DNA from: Dillenia suffruticosa
Taxonomy: Eukaryota > Streptophyta > Magnoliopsida > Dilleniales > Dilleniaceae
NCBI GenBank assembly: GCA_033439265.1
Contig: JAVTVX010000019.1
Location: forward strand, 4,657,501-4,721,500
Reading direction: 5' to 3'
Length of the DNA stretch: 64,000 nt
Positions 22,500 through 34,429 of this stretch are shown piece by piece. Both the position numbers and the translations under genes were made by a program. The notes beneath the pieces were generated by a model. It was not told the DNA's origin. It searched no databases and saw only the letters and a list, made by a program, of their open reading frames with translations. Within the stretch, counting starts at the first letter, position 1; every line of letters starts with the position of its first letter.

Positions 22500-23912
22500 T
22501 TTCATCTTTCTGACTTCCTCTTCTGGAAAGAGCATCAGCTACTTTGTTCTCAACTCTTTTCTTGTATTGAATTTCATAATCCAATCCCAATAACTTGGTT
22601 AGCCACTTGTGTTGCAAGGAGTTAGTGAGTTTCTGGTCTAGTAAGTACTTCAGACTCTGATGATCTGTCTTAATGATAAAATGGTATCCCTGTAGGTAAT
22701 GCTTCCACTTCGAGACTGCCATGACTATTGCAAGGAGTTCCTTTTCATAAATTGATAGGCTTTTGCTCCTATCTCCCAAAGCCTTGCTCAAATAGGTTAT
22801 TGGTTGATTATCCTGCATCAGCACAGCTTCTAGACCTTGAGAGCAGGCATCTGTTTCTACCACAAACGGTTTGGAGAAGTCAGGTAATTTCATTACTAGG
22901 GTTGTGCTCATGGCTATTTTGAGTCGATTGGAGGCTTCTTTAACTTCTCCATTCTAGTAGAACCCATCTTTTTTAAGAAGATTGTTTAAAGGTCTAGATA
23001 TAATGCTATAGTTTCTGACAAACCTCTATAATAACCTGTTAAACCCAAGAACCCTCTCAAGGCTTTGACAGATGTTGGTACTGACCAGGATAGAATACAC
23101 TCCGCGTTCTGATTATCCACATTCACTCCCTCCTCTGTTACTACATGTCCCAAGTATTCCACCTGGTTTTGTGCAAAGGTGCATTTGGATAGCTTAGCAA
23201 AAAGCTAGTGCTGACTCAGTGTTTTTAGGACTGCTCGAAGGTCTTGAGCATGAGTGGCAATGTTTGGGCTGTATATAAGGATGTCATCAAAGAAGACCAG
23301 GACATAGTTTCTCAGATAAGGTTAGAAAATATGATTCATTAGAGCTTGAAAAGTGGCAGGTGTATTAGTAAACCCAAATGGCATCAATAAGAATTCAAAA
23401 TATCCATGGTGAGTTTGAAAAGCAGTTTTTTCCACATCAGCAGGCTTTACTCTGATCTGATGATAGCCTGCTCTCAAATCTATCTTAGAAAAGATTCTTG
23501 AGCCATGTAATTCATCCAATAGTTCATCTATGTTGGGTATGTGATACCTGTTTTTTATGGTCAGCTGGTTCAATTGTCTATAATCTACACAAAGGCGTCA
23601 AGTATCATCTTTCTTCTTGACTAGGATGACTGGGGAAGCAAAGGGGCTATGTCTAATGATGCCATTACAAAGCATCTTTTCAACTTGTTTTTCTATCTCA
23701 GATTTCTGTGAATGGGGATACCTGTAGGGTCTCATTTTAAAGGGTTGTGCATCTGTTTTTAGAGGGATAGCATGATCATGATGTCTTTTCGGAGGAAGAG
23801 TGGTTGGAGATAAAAAGACTCCTTCAAATTCTGTTAGGACTACAAAAATGATTTCTAGTATGGTTGACTGAGGTATGTCATTGCAGAGTTGCATCACATG
23901 AGAGCTCTGCAA
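22500..23912 (-). pseudogene. chromovirus A reverse transcriptase and RNase H remnants
   Basis: The minus strand shows the gypsy RT blocks [61 protein letters not shown] and an FFDD-type catalytic box near 23290. The RNase H follows with DFSKPFVVETDACSQGLEAV, YEKELLAIVMAV, WKHYLQGYHFIIKTDHQSLK and VADALSRR. Broken in a few places. Confidence 0.92.
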
Positions 23913-23999
23913 CTGCTATTGCCTAAAGGCTTTAACTTCTTTACCTCTAACTAAGTTCATTGAAGGTAGTTGACTCTTCTTTCCAAGATTACCTGATCT

Positions 24000-25545
24000 C
24001 CATTGTGGTAAAACTAAACTTGTAACTTCTTAAAGTCAAAGGTAATAGGACTATAATTGTACATCCAGTCCACACCTAAAATCATGTCCCACCTGCCCGG
24101 TTGGATCACCCTCAAATCAAATGAAAATGTGTACTCCTGAATTCCCTACTTCACATTACTCACTTTGATGTTGCTAGTGATTCAATTACCATATGTAATT
24201 TCTGCCTTAAGAGTTGTGGTTACTTTTGTTGGTAACTCTAAGTGTGTAGTTAATCTCTCATGTATGAAGCTATTAGAACTCCCCGTATATATCAGAATGA
24301 GTATTTTCACATCCCCAGCTTCCCTTGAATAGCTATAGTTTGCCTTTGAAAAAAATTTGAGAGTGCACATAGAGATACCTGTATGCTTTCTTCTTGCTCC
24401 TAACCTGATTGAACTGCTTCTGCACTTTCTCCATTGTAGCTTTCAGGTTCATCTGGTTCCTCAGTTGCAATAATGAAATTAAGATGTCTGTATTTGCACC
24501 TGTGACCAGGAGTGAAACCTTCTCCACATTTAAAGTAGAGGTTATTGTTCATTCTGAATTGCAGTTCTTGTGTTGATATTTTGGGCCAATTACTTGTAGA
24601 TCTCATTCTTTCTGCTTCATTTTTAATTGGACTAGTAGTTTGTGGAGAGGCATAAGTAACTCTCGAATTCCTGCTTTCTTTATTAGTTTCCCCAGACTCC
24701 CATTGCTTCTGCAGCATTGTCTTTCCTTTCTTAGCATACTCCAAAGTTTGCTCCTGCAGTCTTGCAATCTCAAATGCTTGGAAAATGGTGGTAGGTTTCA
24801 TAAGTCTTAACATTGGCTTCATATCTTCCCTTGGTCCACTGATGAAGCTTGAAATGAAATAGGTCTCAGATAGTCTGGGATTCTTTTGTAACATGATTGC
24901 CCATAACTCCTCAAACCTCTCCTGGTACTCAGTAATTGTCTCGTGTTGCTACAATTTGTTGAACTCTTCGACCTCATCTTGCAGGCCTTTAACCTCAAAT
25001 CTTTGGCACAACAACCGTGTGAATTCATCCCAACACATGTCTTGTTTGGCTAACTTCAACCCTTGGAACCACACCTCTACCTTCCCTTCTAAATATATTT
25101 CAATGGTGTCCACCCATGTGCATTCAAGAATTTGATATACACTAAAGAATTTACTACATTTTAGAAGCCATATTCTAGGATTCTCACCACTGAATAATGG
25201 TAGTTCAATTCTTGGTGGATTTGGTACCATACTCCGAGCATTAGCATCTTTCCTGAACATTTTAGACCCATTCTCCTGCCGTGGCCTGATATCTGTAGGG
25301 GTAGGTAGGATAGGAGACTTTGATGATCTGCCTACTTCTGCATCATCTCCTTTTTATTTGTTTAATAGTTTGCTGATGGAGTACAAGCGAGCATCCATTG
25401 TCGTCATATAAGATTCCCACCTCAGGTCCTGTTCCACCATCTTTTGGGTCAGCTTCATATTTTGTTCTTCCATCTTCTGAGTTATAACCTCCATTTTGAT
25501 ATCAACATGCGAACGAAGCTCTTGAAGCTGTCCTCTGCTATTCAT
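24000..25545 (-). pseudogene. chromovirus A gag and protease remnants
   Basis: The gag part starts MNSRGQLQELRSHVDIKMEV with a coiled-coil-like N-terminus. It continues with a capsid block (RIELPLFSGENPRIWLLKCS, then VEVWFQGLKL) and a nucleocapsid-like region with LYFKCGEGFTPGHRCK near 24500. The protease part near 24270-24370 shows IYTGSSNSFIHERL, equivalent to the DSG(A/S) active-site block. The region is broken in several places. Confidence 0.85.
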
Positions 25546-25600
25546 GGGTTTTCTGCCTTGTTCCGTCTGCCATAATTGTTTCTTGGAAATCTGAAAACCT

Positions 25601-25612
25601 GCTCTGATACCA
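25601..25612 (-). other. primer binding site of chromovirus A
   Basis: On the minus strand this reads tggtatcagagc, an exact match to the initiator-Met tRNA type site. It lies two bases inside the 5' LTR edge. Confidence 0.9.
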
Positions 25613-25614
25613 AA

Positions 25615-26101
25615 TGTAATAGCCCAGGCAAGATGTCGGCTTGAAGAAAGGAGTAAAGTTGACTGTTCATAATGGAATTGGTGTTATAGTCTCTCTTTCT
25701 ATAATCACTGTTAGGAACTGATTTATAATGATTGTAAGCTTGAACTTTAGAGGGAGAGAGAGAAAGAAAAGAGAGGAGAAGAAAAACAGAGAAGAAGAGG
25801 ATAAAAGGAAGAGAAGGAAGAAGAGAGAGGGTAAGAGAAGAGCACACGAAGGTAAGAGGAAACAATTCATTTCTTCATTACTTTCCTTCCTGAATCTTGT
25901 AGTTTTTATACACTATTGTCTTAGTGCCTACAATTCTCTAATTGAATTCAGTTAAATGACAACCTCTCAACTGTTTTTAACTATTCTAACTTCCAATTAG
26001 TTGGTACTTGTTCTGGAACTAATCTAGTTACAGACTTAAGCTCTTCAGTTGCAAACCATTTACTTCAATTGTAGTCTGAACTCCTTTAGCAAGTTGTTAC
26101 A
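25615..26101 (-). repeat. 5' LTR of chromovirus A
   Basis: The plus strand starts tgtaatagcccagg and ends gttgttaca. It is 487 bp long, the same as its partner, with about 31 substitutions by eye. Confidence 0.93.
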
Positions 26102-26106
26102 CACAC

Positions 26107-26633
26107 CCAAAACTAGCCCAAGCGATACAGAGACAGTGCAAAAAACGGTAACCGTCTCGCGTGACCTACAAATTCACGGAATGTGAATATGCAGCCTACT
26201 TGATTGAATTGTTTTTAACTTTCCTTGTTCTTATTTTTTTTTAATTTTTTGTAATCCTCTCCATATTCTTGACCTTTCGTGTCCTGAATTCGGCGGACCA
26301 TATGCATTGATAATCATGATGTCCATTCAAATTCAAGAATTATCCTCTCTTTGTTTTCTCTCAGTTAGAAAATGGAAGGCTCTGTTGAAGGGGGTGAAGT
26401 TGTCTTTCTCTGGTTCCACTTTAACTACTAAGAAAATTCAATGGAAGGAGTTAAGTCGACATCATGCTATTATCGTCGCATTTCAATCACCATTCTGATC
26501 TTGGTCGTGAACCATGCTATAACATGTTTCCCGTACTACACAACGCAAGGACCATAAAAAATTCCAAATCTTCCTTTTGCCTCAATGTTAATTCAAGTAG
26601 AGGGTACTAGGGTTATAGTTTGACTTTCGCAAT
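26107..26633. other. intergenic DNA, no gene seen
   Basis: A 63-codon ORF at 26307-26498 has no recognisable family. Nothing else can be supported. Confidence 0.5.
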
Positions 26634-26653
26634 AACCCTTTGATAGTGTCCTT

Positions 26654-26734
26654 GAGGGAATAGGCTAGTGGTACAAACTCATTTTTTTTCCAACTTGGTA
26701 ATTCAAGATTCAAATTTTTATACAAATTAAAAAA
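26654..26734 (+). mobile_element. short tRNA-derived SINE with 20-bp target duplication
   Basis: The 81-bp body carries an A-box-like taggctagtggta, a B-box-like gattcaaattt about 45 bases later, and an A-rich tail. It is flanked by aaccctttgatagtgtcctt (26634-26653) and aaccctttgatagtttcttt (26735-26754), a 20-bp direct repeat with two differences. The target duplication and tail order show that it moved by LINE-type retroposition. Its RNA would be made by RNA polymerase III. Confidence 0.78.
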
Positions 26735-27106
26735 AACCCTTTGATAGTTTCTTTAGATCCTATCATAGGTTTCAGAGCACGACATGATATAGAAACAGTG
26801 ACATGTAAAGTCATAAAAAGTTATTATTATAAATTTTAAATTGTTTTATTATCTTATATTAAAAAAAAGATTGAACAGACGATTATTTTGTAAGTGCCTT
26901 TATGATATAGATGTTTTCATATACCAAACATAAGAATTGTCGTCAATGGACATGAAGAATTCCTATATATGGCCTAACCTTAAAACATTCAACTTTGAAA
27001 AGGAAAGGTCTCCTTACAAATATAGACCACGCATGTGCGCTCCTTTGCATTTCCTACATTTAGGGAACAAATGGATTTTTCTGCAAATTTTGCGTATATC
27101 TTTCTT

Positions 27107-27180
27107 TCTTTCTTTTTTTTTTTTTTTTACAAGAATTTGAATATGAAATCACCAAATTGGAGGAGGGAGTCCCTTGGGGA
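27107..27180 (-). mobile_element. antisense SINE remnant
   Basis: A T run (27113-27128) followed on the plus strand by acaagaatttgaatatg, aaatcaccaaattgg and gggagtcccttgggg matches, in the same order, the antisense SINE at 35858-35943. The part containing the A box is missing here. No target duplication is visible. Confidence 0.5.
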
Positions 27181-27284
27181 CATTCTGCCTATGTCTTAAT
27201 CTTCTTACTGCTACACTTGTTTTTTATGTCAAAAACTTTATCCGCAATGCATAGCCACTCGTCTGTTCATCACCAACATTGCCA

Positions 27285-27562
27285 TCACTACATCCCCATC
27301 AACTCTAGACTTCGCCAAGCAAGTGATTTACTCCGATCCCTTTAACTTAATCTCCAACTGGTTTGGCCTGTCAATTTGCAAATACATTGGAGTTTATTGT
27401 GCATCATCTCTAGATGACCCAAAAGTGCAAGTTGTTGTAGGCATTGACCTCAACTTTGGTGACATTGCAGGTTTTCTCCCTGATTAGCTTCATCTCCTCA
27501 CCAACCTTGCAGCCATCCACCTAAACTCTTCGTCTCTTCGAAAGGTCCTTTGGCTTTGAAGA
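27285..27562 (+). pseudogene. leucine-rich-repeat extensin (LRX) gene fragment
   Basis: The + strand reads KQVIYSDPFNLISNWFGLSI, then CKYIGVYCASSLDDP, VVVGIDLNFGDIAGFLPD and LHLLTNLAAIHLNSSSLRKV. This is the start of the leucine-rich repeat region of LRX proteins (family pattern AIYSDPFNxxSNWxGxxVCxYxGVFC, then GIDLNxxDIAGxLPxELGLL), which are cell-wall sensors of tip-growing cells. A stop codon replaces the residue after LPD, near 27484. An upstream NSRLRQA matches the family but is out of frame with this block. No signal peptide or extensin domain is nearby. It is a short dead fragment; how it came to lie against the LINE is unclear. Confidence 0.8.
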
Positions 27563-27599
27563 CTTGGTTGGCATCTCAGTGCCAATTTCTACTTACGGT

Positions 27600-28960
27600 G
27601 GATCTAGGGGTTTATCTTGGTGTTCCTCTCATTCATGGGCACGATAGACAGATTTAGTACCAATACCTGATTGAACAGGTCCAGAATAAGATAATAGGTA
27701 ATTGGAAAGTGAAGACTCAGAGTCTAGTTGGGCGTCGTATCCTTATTCTAGTAGCCACATACGCCATTCTAGCATATGCCATGAATCTACCTAGTTGCCT
27801 GAATAGATATGTACACAACTAGATAGGATTCAAAGACAATTTCTTTGGGGAGATACTAAGGAGACTCGTAGACCACACTTTATCAATTGGGGTAATGTAT
27901 GTCAACCGAAAGATCATGGTGGACTAGGCATTAGGACCACCCAAAAGATGAACATGGCTCTTTTGGCAAAGATTGGCTAGAAGATGATCAGGCTCTTTGG
28001 TGTGAAATTCTTTGGCATAAATACGTTAAGCATGAGTCTTTCTTTAATTGCAGCAAACCTTCAAATTACTCCCCTTCAAGCGCGGTCTACTAAAAATTCA
28101 GGAATTAATAAAACTTGGTGTGTGTTTGAAAAATTCGTAATGGAATGGATATCCGATTTTGGGAAGATATTTGGATGGGATCGACTCCGCTAATTTGAAG
28201 AATACAAGATGATGCATTCGCGGCTATTATGCCATTGATGTGAGTAATTTCATTACCCCATATCAGAGATGAGATATTATGGGTCTTAGATCCGTTTTGC
28301 CGGAAATGTGATGGATGAGATAAGAACATCCGAGTAACTGGGACTATATCTGTTGGGCAAGGGAATCTTTGAGGGCCTTTTTAATCAGATCAACATATTC
28401 TATCTTTCATATTCATGAAGCCTCTCACGACCAACCAACATCAAATACATCTTGGAAATGAATTTGGAGCATGAGATGTTAGGAACATGCTAAGGTTTTG
28501 GTAGGTTGATAACAAATAGTAATTGTGTTCGTTGAGGTATAGCCATGGACCCCTTTGCTCCCTTTGTTGAGAGATGGAGGAGACTATTTCTCATTTATTC
28601 CGAGATTGTTCGGTGGTCCAACAGGTACGGAACCAAACACTCAAGTCCTCCCTTTTATCGAGGCTAGTGTTATCTCAATTGCCGAATAAAGATTGGCTTG
28701 TCAAAACTTATAAATCTCATGCCTTGTTAAGATGTCGTCCTTGGGTTTTGGTATTTGTTTATTCCCTTTGGATCACATGGAAGGAATGTTGCCCTGTGGT
28801 GTTTGAGGGTAAAACATTCTTTCCGGAAGTTATGGTAAATAGGCTGCTAGTTATACTCGGGATGGATGGATTGCCTTTTCAAAGGAACTATTCCAATCAC
28901 CTCATTTGGGATGTTGGATTATTTGATATCCTTCTATTAATTCCTATAAACTGAATACAG
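27600..28960 (+). mobile_element. L1-type LINE, 5'-truncated, C-terminal RT region
   Basis: The fragment begins with DLGVYLGVPLIHGHD and continues with NKIIGNWKVKTQSLVGRR, INWGNVC, DHGGLGIRTTQKMNMALLAK and, from 28574, EETISHLFRDCSV and WVLVFVYSLWITWKE. These are the thumb and connection region downstream of plant L1 reverse transcriptases and the zf-RVT domain with the start of the RNase H region. At least three frame changes and several stop codons occur between 27650 and 28570. The frame 28574-28954 is open. The polymerase core is absent, consistent with 5' truncation during insertion. The 3' end probably lies before 29110, but no poly(A) tail or target duplication could be fixed. Confidence 0.9.
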
Positions 28961-29179
28961 ATAGATTAGTTCATAGGAATATAAATCAACAGGGATGGAC
29001 GAACTATCAAAGATGAGATATAGAACTTTGTTACGTGATATTCGATACTTAACTTCTTTTAGGGGTTAAAATTGTTGCTCCACATGTATTAAAAAGGATT
29101 TTTTTTTTGGTGAAAAATGTAAGGGTAAATTGATTTACACAATTGACACTCTTATTTTAAAATAAATAAAATGCTCGAT

Positions 29180-29182
<3 letters not shown>

Positions 29183-29225
<43 letters not shown>
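29183..29225. repeat. (AT)n microsatellite
   Basis: About 21 AT units, followed by cactcgcacacgcg. Confidence 0.95.
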
Positions 29226-29228
<3 letters not shown>

Positions 29229-30038
29229 TCGCACACGCGACTGTTTAGTGGGGCCACGCACGCACGCCCGAGATTTCTCGCCAGCTCGATTCTTAATTTT
29301 GTCGTACCATATATATGCACTGAATCAGGAGCCACTAGATCGTACGTTTCACCTGCCACAACCTAGTACCCTCGGACGCGTTTCAATTTTTCATTGGTCT
29401 AAAATTTACACCACATTTTGGGTAGAAAAGAACCAATTATATTTTGCCACGTTGGATCAGAATCTGGGGGTGGAGAACAGGAGAGTAAGTTTGAAAATGA
29501 CTGCAAACGGTTCCTTGCCGAACACTCACCTCCTTCTCTTTGGTCTTGCGGGTCCCCCCACCAATCACGTGAACTAGCACCCCACGCATTCCCCTCCCAT
29601 TTCCTCCCTCGCTCCTCTCTCCCCTTTTTCCCTTCAAATGATTTTTTAAAAAAAATTATTTTTGGAAAAATCCTTTTTTTTTTAAAAAATTATATATCTT
29701 GCAATGATTAAAAGATTTGGTCTCAATTCTCAGTTTGATTAGTCGGATGGCCTTTGCTTAATTCAATATAATTTCTAAGTTATTCTACCCATTTGACAGA
29801 TAAGAATTAAATTACCTTCATATTAAAATATTATTCACTAATTGAAGGATTTATCAAATAAAAATTGTAGAATTACAATAAAAATAATAAAAACCATTTT
29901 TAATTTTTATTACATTGTTTTGTAATTTAAAGGAATTCATTCTAAGCGATAATTCGAATCTCTAATCTTTTTTTTTTCTCATAAAGAAAAAGAAAAAGAA
30001 AAAGGAAAAGGATATATTCCTCCTCCTCCTCCTCCTCC

Positions 30039-30070
<32 letters not shown>

Positions 30071-30254
30071 TCATATTAGATCCATGTTAAATAAATAATC
30101 ATATAAAGATGACACTCAGATGCATGAGAAAATGTCAAGTGATAAATTTCATAAGTCACTACAGTAAAATTTGTTTGCTTTTCTTTTTCAACATTCCAGA
30201 GTCACAGTCCACACATACAAACAAATAAAACTGAATCCACTAGTGGTCCTCCTC
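29226..30254. other. upstream region of the SPL gene
   Basis: No gene is seen. A G-box-type cacgtg lies at 29567-29572 in a region of higher GC content (29470-29620). Microsatellites occur at 30018-30039 (TCC) and 30039-30069 (AAT). An A-rich stretch and the CT-rich leader follow. The distance of the G-box from the start codon (about 790 bp) allows a promoter role, but this is inference. Confidence 0.45.
30018..30069. repeat. (TCC)n(AAT)n compound microsatellite
   Basis: Seven TCC units pass directly into about ten AAT units, about 290 bp before the SPL start codon. Confidence 0.95.
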
Positions 30255-30356
30255 TACGCTCTCTCTCTCCATTTAACTCCGTTTCTCTCTCTCTCTCTCC
30301 CTCTGCTTTCGTATTGTTGTTATCTTCACATTTTCATATTTCTCTCTTGACTTGAA

Positions 30357-33300
30357 ATGGACTCAACAAAGAAGATGAAGAAAGAAGCAAATTATGACAT
30401 GGGAAAGGCTGATGATGATGGTGGGGATGATGAATCCAACTGCGAAGTGGAGAAGCCCAAGAGAGCCGCAGTTACTGGTGGCGGGTCTGGAAGAAAAGGG
30501 TCGATGAGAATATGTCAAGCAGAGAAGTGTATGGCTGATCTGAGTGATGCTAAACAGTATCACAGGAGGCACAAGGTCTGTGAGGTTCATGCCAAGGCTC
30601 AGTGTGTCATGGTTAATGGAATTCGCCAGCGGTTTTGTCAGCAATGTAGCAGGTTATATCTTATTTTCAATTTGCATTCCTAGTTTATTGAGGTTTTCAT
30701 TTTCTAAGATCATTTTATGTTTTTTGTTGGTTATATCATGCCTTATAGCTTATTTTAAATATATTATTACATATAATTAATAAGCGTATGAATTGTTTTG
30801 TTGATAATATTATAATGGGTACTGACTTATAGTTCAATTAATTTGATTTTTTTTTTTAAGATTTTAAGTTTGAATACCTTCTATATATCAAAAAAAGATA
30901 ATACTGTCGATTGAGAGTTCTAATGGGTGGATCTTACTTGGCATCAAAGGCATGAATTTGTGCCTTTAGTTGCTGTTCAATGTGAGTGTATCTTTATGTG
31001 TGTGATTGTTGTAGAATTTTCTTTCTCAAAACAGTAGCTTGGATCGGATGCATTTTGTCTACATTGACTTGGAAAAAATTAAGTTCAGTATAGGGGTTCA
31101 CTGCTCTGCACCCCACCACCCGTGTCAACATTTATTGCAAAAAGGCAATTTTCATCCCCAGCTTGTTTTCCCCATTCATATGGAAATAATAAAGAATGGA
31201 CAAGAAATTCAGCAAACCTTGACATTATCATTTCTGTATAACAACGTGGACAACGAACTAATCCGTCGTCTCAATATTTAGAGTTTACGATTTAAGAAAT
31301 AAATTAAAAAAAATATAAAAATAAAATAAAATAATATATATAAATAAAAATAAAAAGAAGATAAGAAGAAAAATAAAAATAAAAAGAAAAATAGATAAAT
31401 AAATCAATAGGTAAATATTTAAAATATATTGATTTAATTAGTGCGGATTTTTCTACGTCATCTATTTCTATTTAAGATCATTTTCTTTTCTAAATCTTTA
31501 ATTTCTATATCTTTACGGATAATTTGCATTCAAGTTTTCAACGATCTATTTATATGTTTTACTAAATTTCTTATATTTAAGTTCTCGATTCTTCTAACAG
31601 ATACATTTTTTAGTCTTCTTTACATATTTCCAAATCACCTCAGACAACACTCTCACATTTTATCCACAATTGAATTAGCTCCCAACTTATTTCGAATTTC
31701 TTCATTTCTAATTCTATCTCTTCTGATTTTTCATACATTCACCTAATATTTTCATTTCTGCTACAACCATCTTTTATTCTTGTTGTTGTTTAATAGTCCA
31801 ACACTCAGTACCATATAATAGCATAGGTCAACGATTCTATAGAACTTTCCCTTCAAGTGTAATGGTATCGTGCGATCACAAAAAATTCTGGAAACCCTTC
31901 TCTATTTTATCCTATTCGTTTAAATCCTATGATTCACATTTTCATTTATATTGTTATCATTTTGAATGATAAATCTTAAATATCTAAATCGTTCACTTTT
32001 GGTTACATTTTACCCATCTAATCTAATCGTTTCTTCATCATTACGAAAGTTGTAACTAAACCTACATCTCATATATTTAATTTTCGATTTACTCAGTCTA
32101 AACCCTCTAGATTTTAATGTAACTTTCCATAACTCTAGTTTAACATTAACACTCTTTCTAATTTTATCAACTAATACTATATCATCTGCGAAAAGTATAC
32201 ACCATGATATTTTTTTTGGATATTTTTTATGATTTCGTCTATCACTACGGCAAAGATGAGAGAACTTAATGCCGAATCTTGATAAACGCAATGTTAATGG
32301 GAAAATTATCACTTAAACTTCTGTAAATTTTTACGTCGGTTACAGTTCTCTCATACATATACATATCTCTAATTAGATTAATATATCTAAAATATATCTC
32401 TTTTTTCATTAGCCTCTATCACAATAAGTCTCTAGAAACTCTATCATATAATTTTTTTTTAAGTCAATAAATACCATATGTAAGTCTCTCTTCTGTACTC
32501 TATATGTTTCCATCAAATGTCTTAAATAGTGGATTGTTTCAGTGGTGGATTTTTCTAATATAAATGTAAATTGATTTTGAGATATATTTATCTCAAATCT
32601 CAATTTATACTCTATTACTCTCTCTCATAATTTCATAGTATGACTTATAAATATAATTTTTCTGTAATTAAAGCAATCCTATATGTCTTCTTATTTTTAT
32701 ATAGCGGTACAATTATATTTTTCCTCCATATCTGAGATATTCTCTTAATTTGTAAAATTTTATTGAAAATATCCGTTAACACTTTTATACTAAATTCATT
32801 GAAATATTTCCACACTTTTATAGGAATACCATCAGGTCCTATGGTTTTATTATTCTTCATTCTCTTTAAAGTCTCTTTCACTTCATGAGGACGGAACTTG
32901 CGTTTAAAATCTTTGTTAATCTCTTTTACAGGTATCTTGATATTTTTTATATCTGTTGTATTCTTAATATTAAAGAGATCGTCAAAATAATTACGCCAAC
33001 GTTTTCTTATATTCTCATCCTTTACAAGTATGTTATTGGTTCCGTTCTTAATGCACCTAACACCGTTTAAATCTTTACTTTTTCTTTCTCTTAATTTGAT
33101 AATTTTGTAGATCTTTTTCTCTCTGTTTTTAGTATCTAATCTTTTGTATATTGCATTATACATTTTACTCTTTGACAACGTTATCATATCGGTACAACCT
33201 TTTAAATAAATATTATGCCATTTTTATTATAAATACTGTAGCAGAGTGATTAATTCAGCAGGTTATACTAAAAATTGGAAAATTTTACGATTTAATATAT

Positions 33301-34403
33301 ATAAATCAAATTTAATAAAATTATGAAAAAAGAATCACTACAAATCGATAAAAAACAATATATCTTATCAAATTGGGTTTTTTTTTTCTCTCTCTAATTT
33401 AGTGTTTAAGTTCTTTTTTTTTTAATTTTAAAAATTAAAAAAGGTTAATGAATGATAATTTTTCATATCTCATTTTTCTCTCAATTATTTGTCTCTTATC
33501 TATCACATTTTCCTCGTCAAATATTAACATAATTAATGTTAAAATTATGAAAAGATATATGTATATATTTTTTAATTTTATAATTATTAAATAATATTTA
33601 TTATTTATTATGTCAATACAATCATATCGACCTGTTGAGTCATGTACCGCACACCTCACTCCTTCGAGGTTATAGAACATGAGGATTTTTCGCAGAGTGA
33701 AAGGAATTTCAGTCTTTTGATTTGGTTGTTATGGCTCATCTCTTTGGACTCTCTCTTATTGAAGGCTTCGTGCATTTGTTTTATTAAGGGCGGATGTTAT
33801 ATTGTCTTCACATCTTTTATACAACAAACTCCACTGTGACTGATCTCAAACTCGGGTAAAGAAAGATTACAGCAGATTGAAAAACCCCTCAATGAAAGAC
33901 AAAAATAGAAAATATTTTTTTTTCTATTATATTTGTCTTTTAAACGATTGATTTCAAAATTTGAAATTAAGGGTCATGTTGTTGTTGTATTTTTTATACG
34001 GTAAACACTAACGGCTAATAATTCTTGATATTTTAAATTTTGTATTTCAACAATTGGTTGAAGGAACTTCGAAAAGCTTTGGATTTTCCAACCTATCATG
34101 TACATTGCCAATGTAGTTATATGCAAGTTTTCATGCCAAAGCCACTCGTTCACTATCCTTTAGTGCAGGTTCCATGAGCTCTCAGAATTTGATGAAACCA
34201 AGCGAAGTTGCCGCACGCGCTTGGCTGGTCACAATGAGAGGCGCCGGAAAACTTCATCCGATTCTCACGCAGAAGGTTCTTCAAGCTGCAGAGGGATCGG
34301 AAATCAGCTGAAGGAACTTGTTTGTGGGCAGGTTGATGAGCACGGAAGGATTCATATCAGCATCCAAGAAAATGCCACTTACAAACACTTCCAGATCAGA
34401 TAA
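30357..34403 (+). CDS. SPL: small SBP-box transcription factor (SPL3/4/5 type)
   Basis: Two exons, 30357-30652 and 34169-34403, join across a 3516-bp GT/AG intron in phase 2 (the split Arg codon of CSRF) and give 176 residues. The SBP DNA-binding domain spans about 51-127. The first zinc site is C53, C58, C75, H78; the second is C94, C97, H101, C113. The basic nuclear signal [17 protein letters not shown] overlaps its end. The intron position inside the second zinc site is the conserved one of this family. Length, an acidic N-terminus and the 3' UTR miR156 site place it with the small SPL3/4/5 group, which binds GTAC cores and promotes flowering and phase change. The ATG follows a CT-rich leader. 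No damage is seen. The only oddity is the RTE LINE in the intron. Confidence 0.95.
31300..33195 (-). mobile_element. RTE-clade LINE in the SPL intron, antisense
   Basis: The minus strand carries RTE-type reverse transcriptase. It reads [81 protein letters not shown] and the catalytic block FADDIVLV (about 32172-32192). Weaker thumb sequence extends to about 31440. The 3' end runs into a simple AT/AAAT repeat tract (31285-31435), typical of RTE elements. The RT is split over at least three frames (32645-33187, 32409-32603, 32010-32312). The endonuclease is missing, so the copy is 5'-truncated and dead. It lies wholly between SPL exons 1 and 2 in the opposite direction. Target duplications were not found. 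Confidence 0.9.
33196..34168 (+). other. 3' part of the SPL intron
   Basis: AT-rich intron DNA ends in tttagtgcag before exon 2. A 65-codon ORF (33642-33839) shows no family features. No other element is recognised. Confidence 0.55.
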
Positions 34404-34429
34404 TTTAGCTCTTTTCACCCTCTGCCCGG

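Larger units (their letters stand above)
20519..26101 (-). mobile_element. Ty3/gypsy chromovirus, Reina-like, both LTRs
   Basis: LTRs of 487 bp (left 20519-21005, right 25615-26101) and the perfect target duplication cacac (20514-20518, 26102-26106) bound the element. On the minus strand the order is 5' LTR, primer site, gag, protease, reverse transcriptase, RNase H, integrase, chromodomain-like end, polypurine tract, 3' LTR. That is the chromovirus order. The short LTRs and the exact initiator-Met tRNA site fit the Reina lineage. About 31 differences in 487 LTR bases (6%) suggest an insertion two to three million years ago at commonly used plant rates. About ten breaks make it non-functional, although most domains are easy to recognise. 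It lies between AAC and the SINE at 26.65 kb. Confidence 0.95.

Noticed and set aside
31441-31746. 101-codon plus-strand ORF rich in Phe and Ile
   Set aside because: It is the antisense shadow of the RTE LINE coding region.
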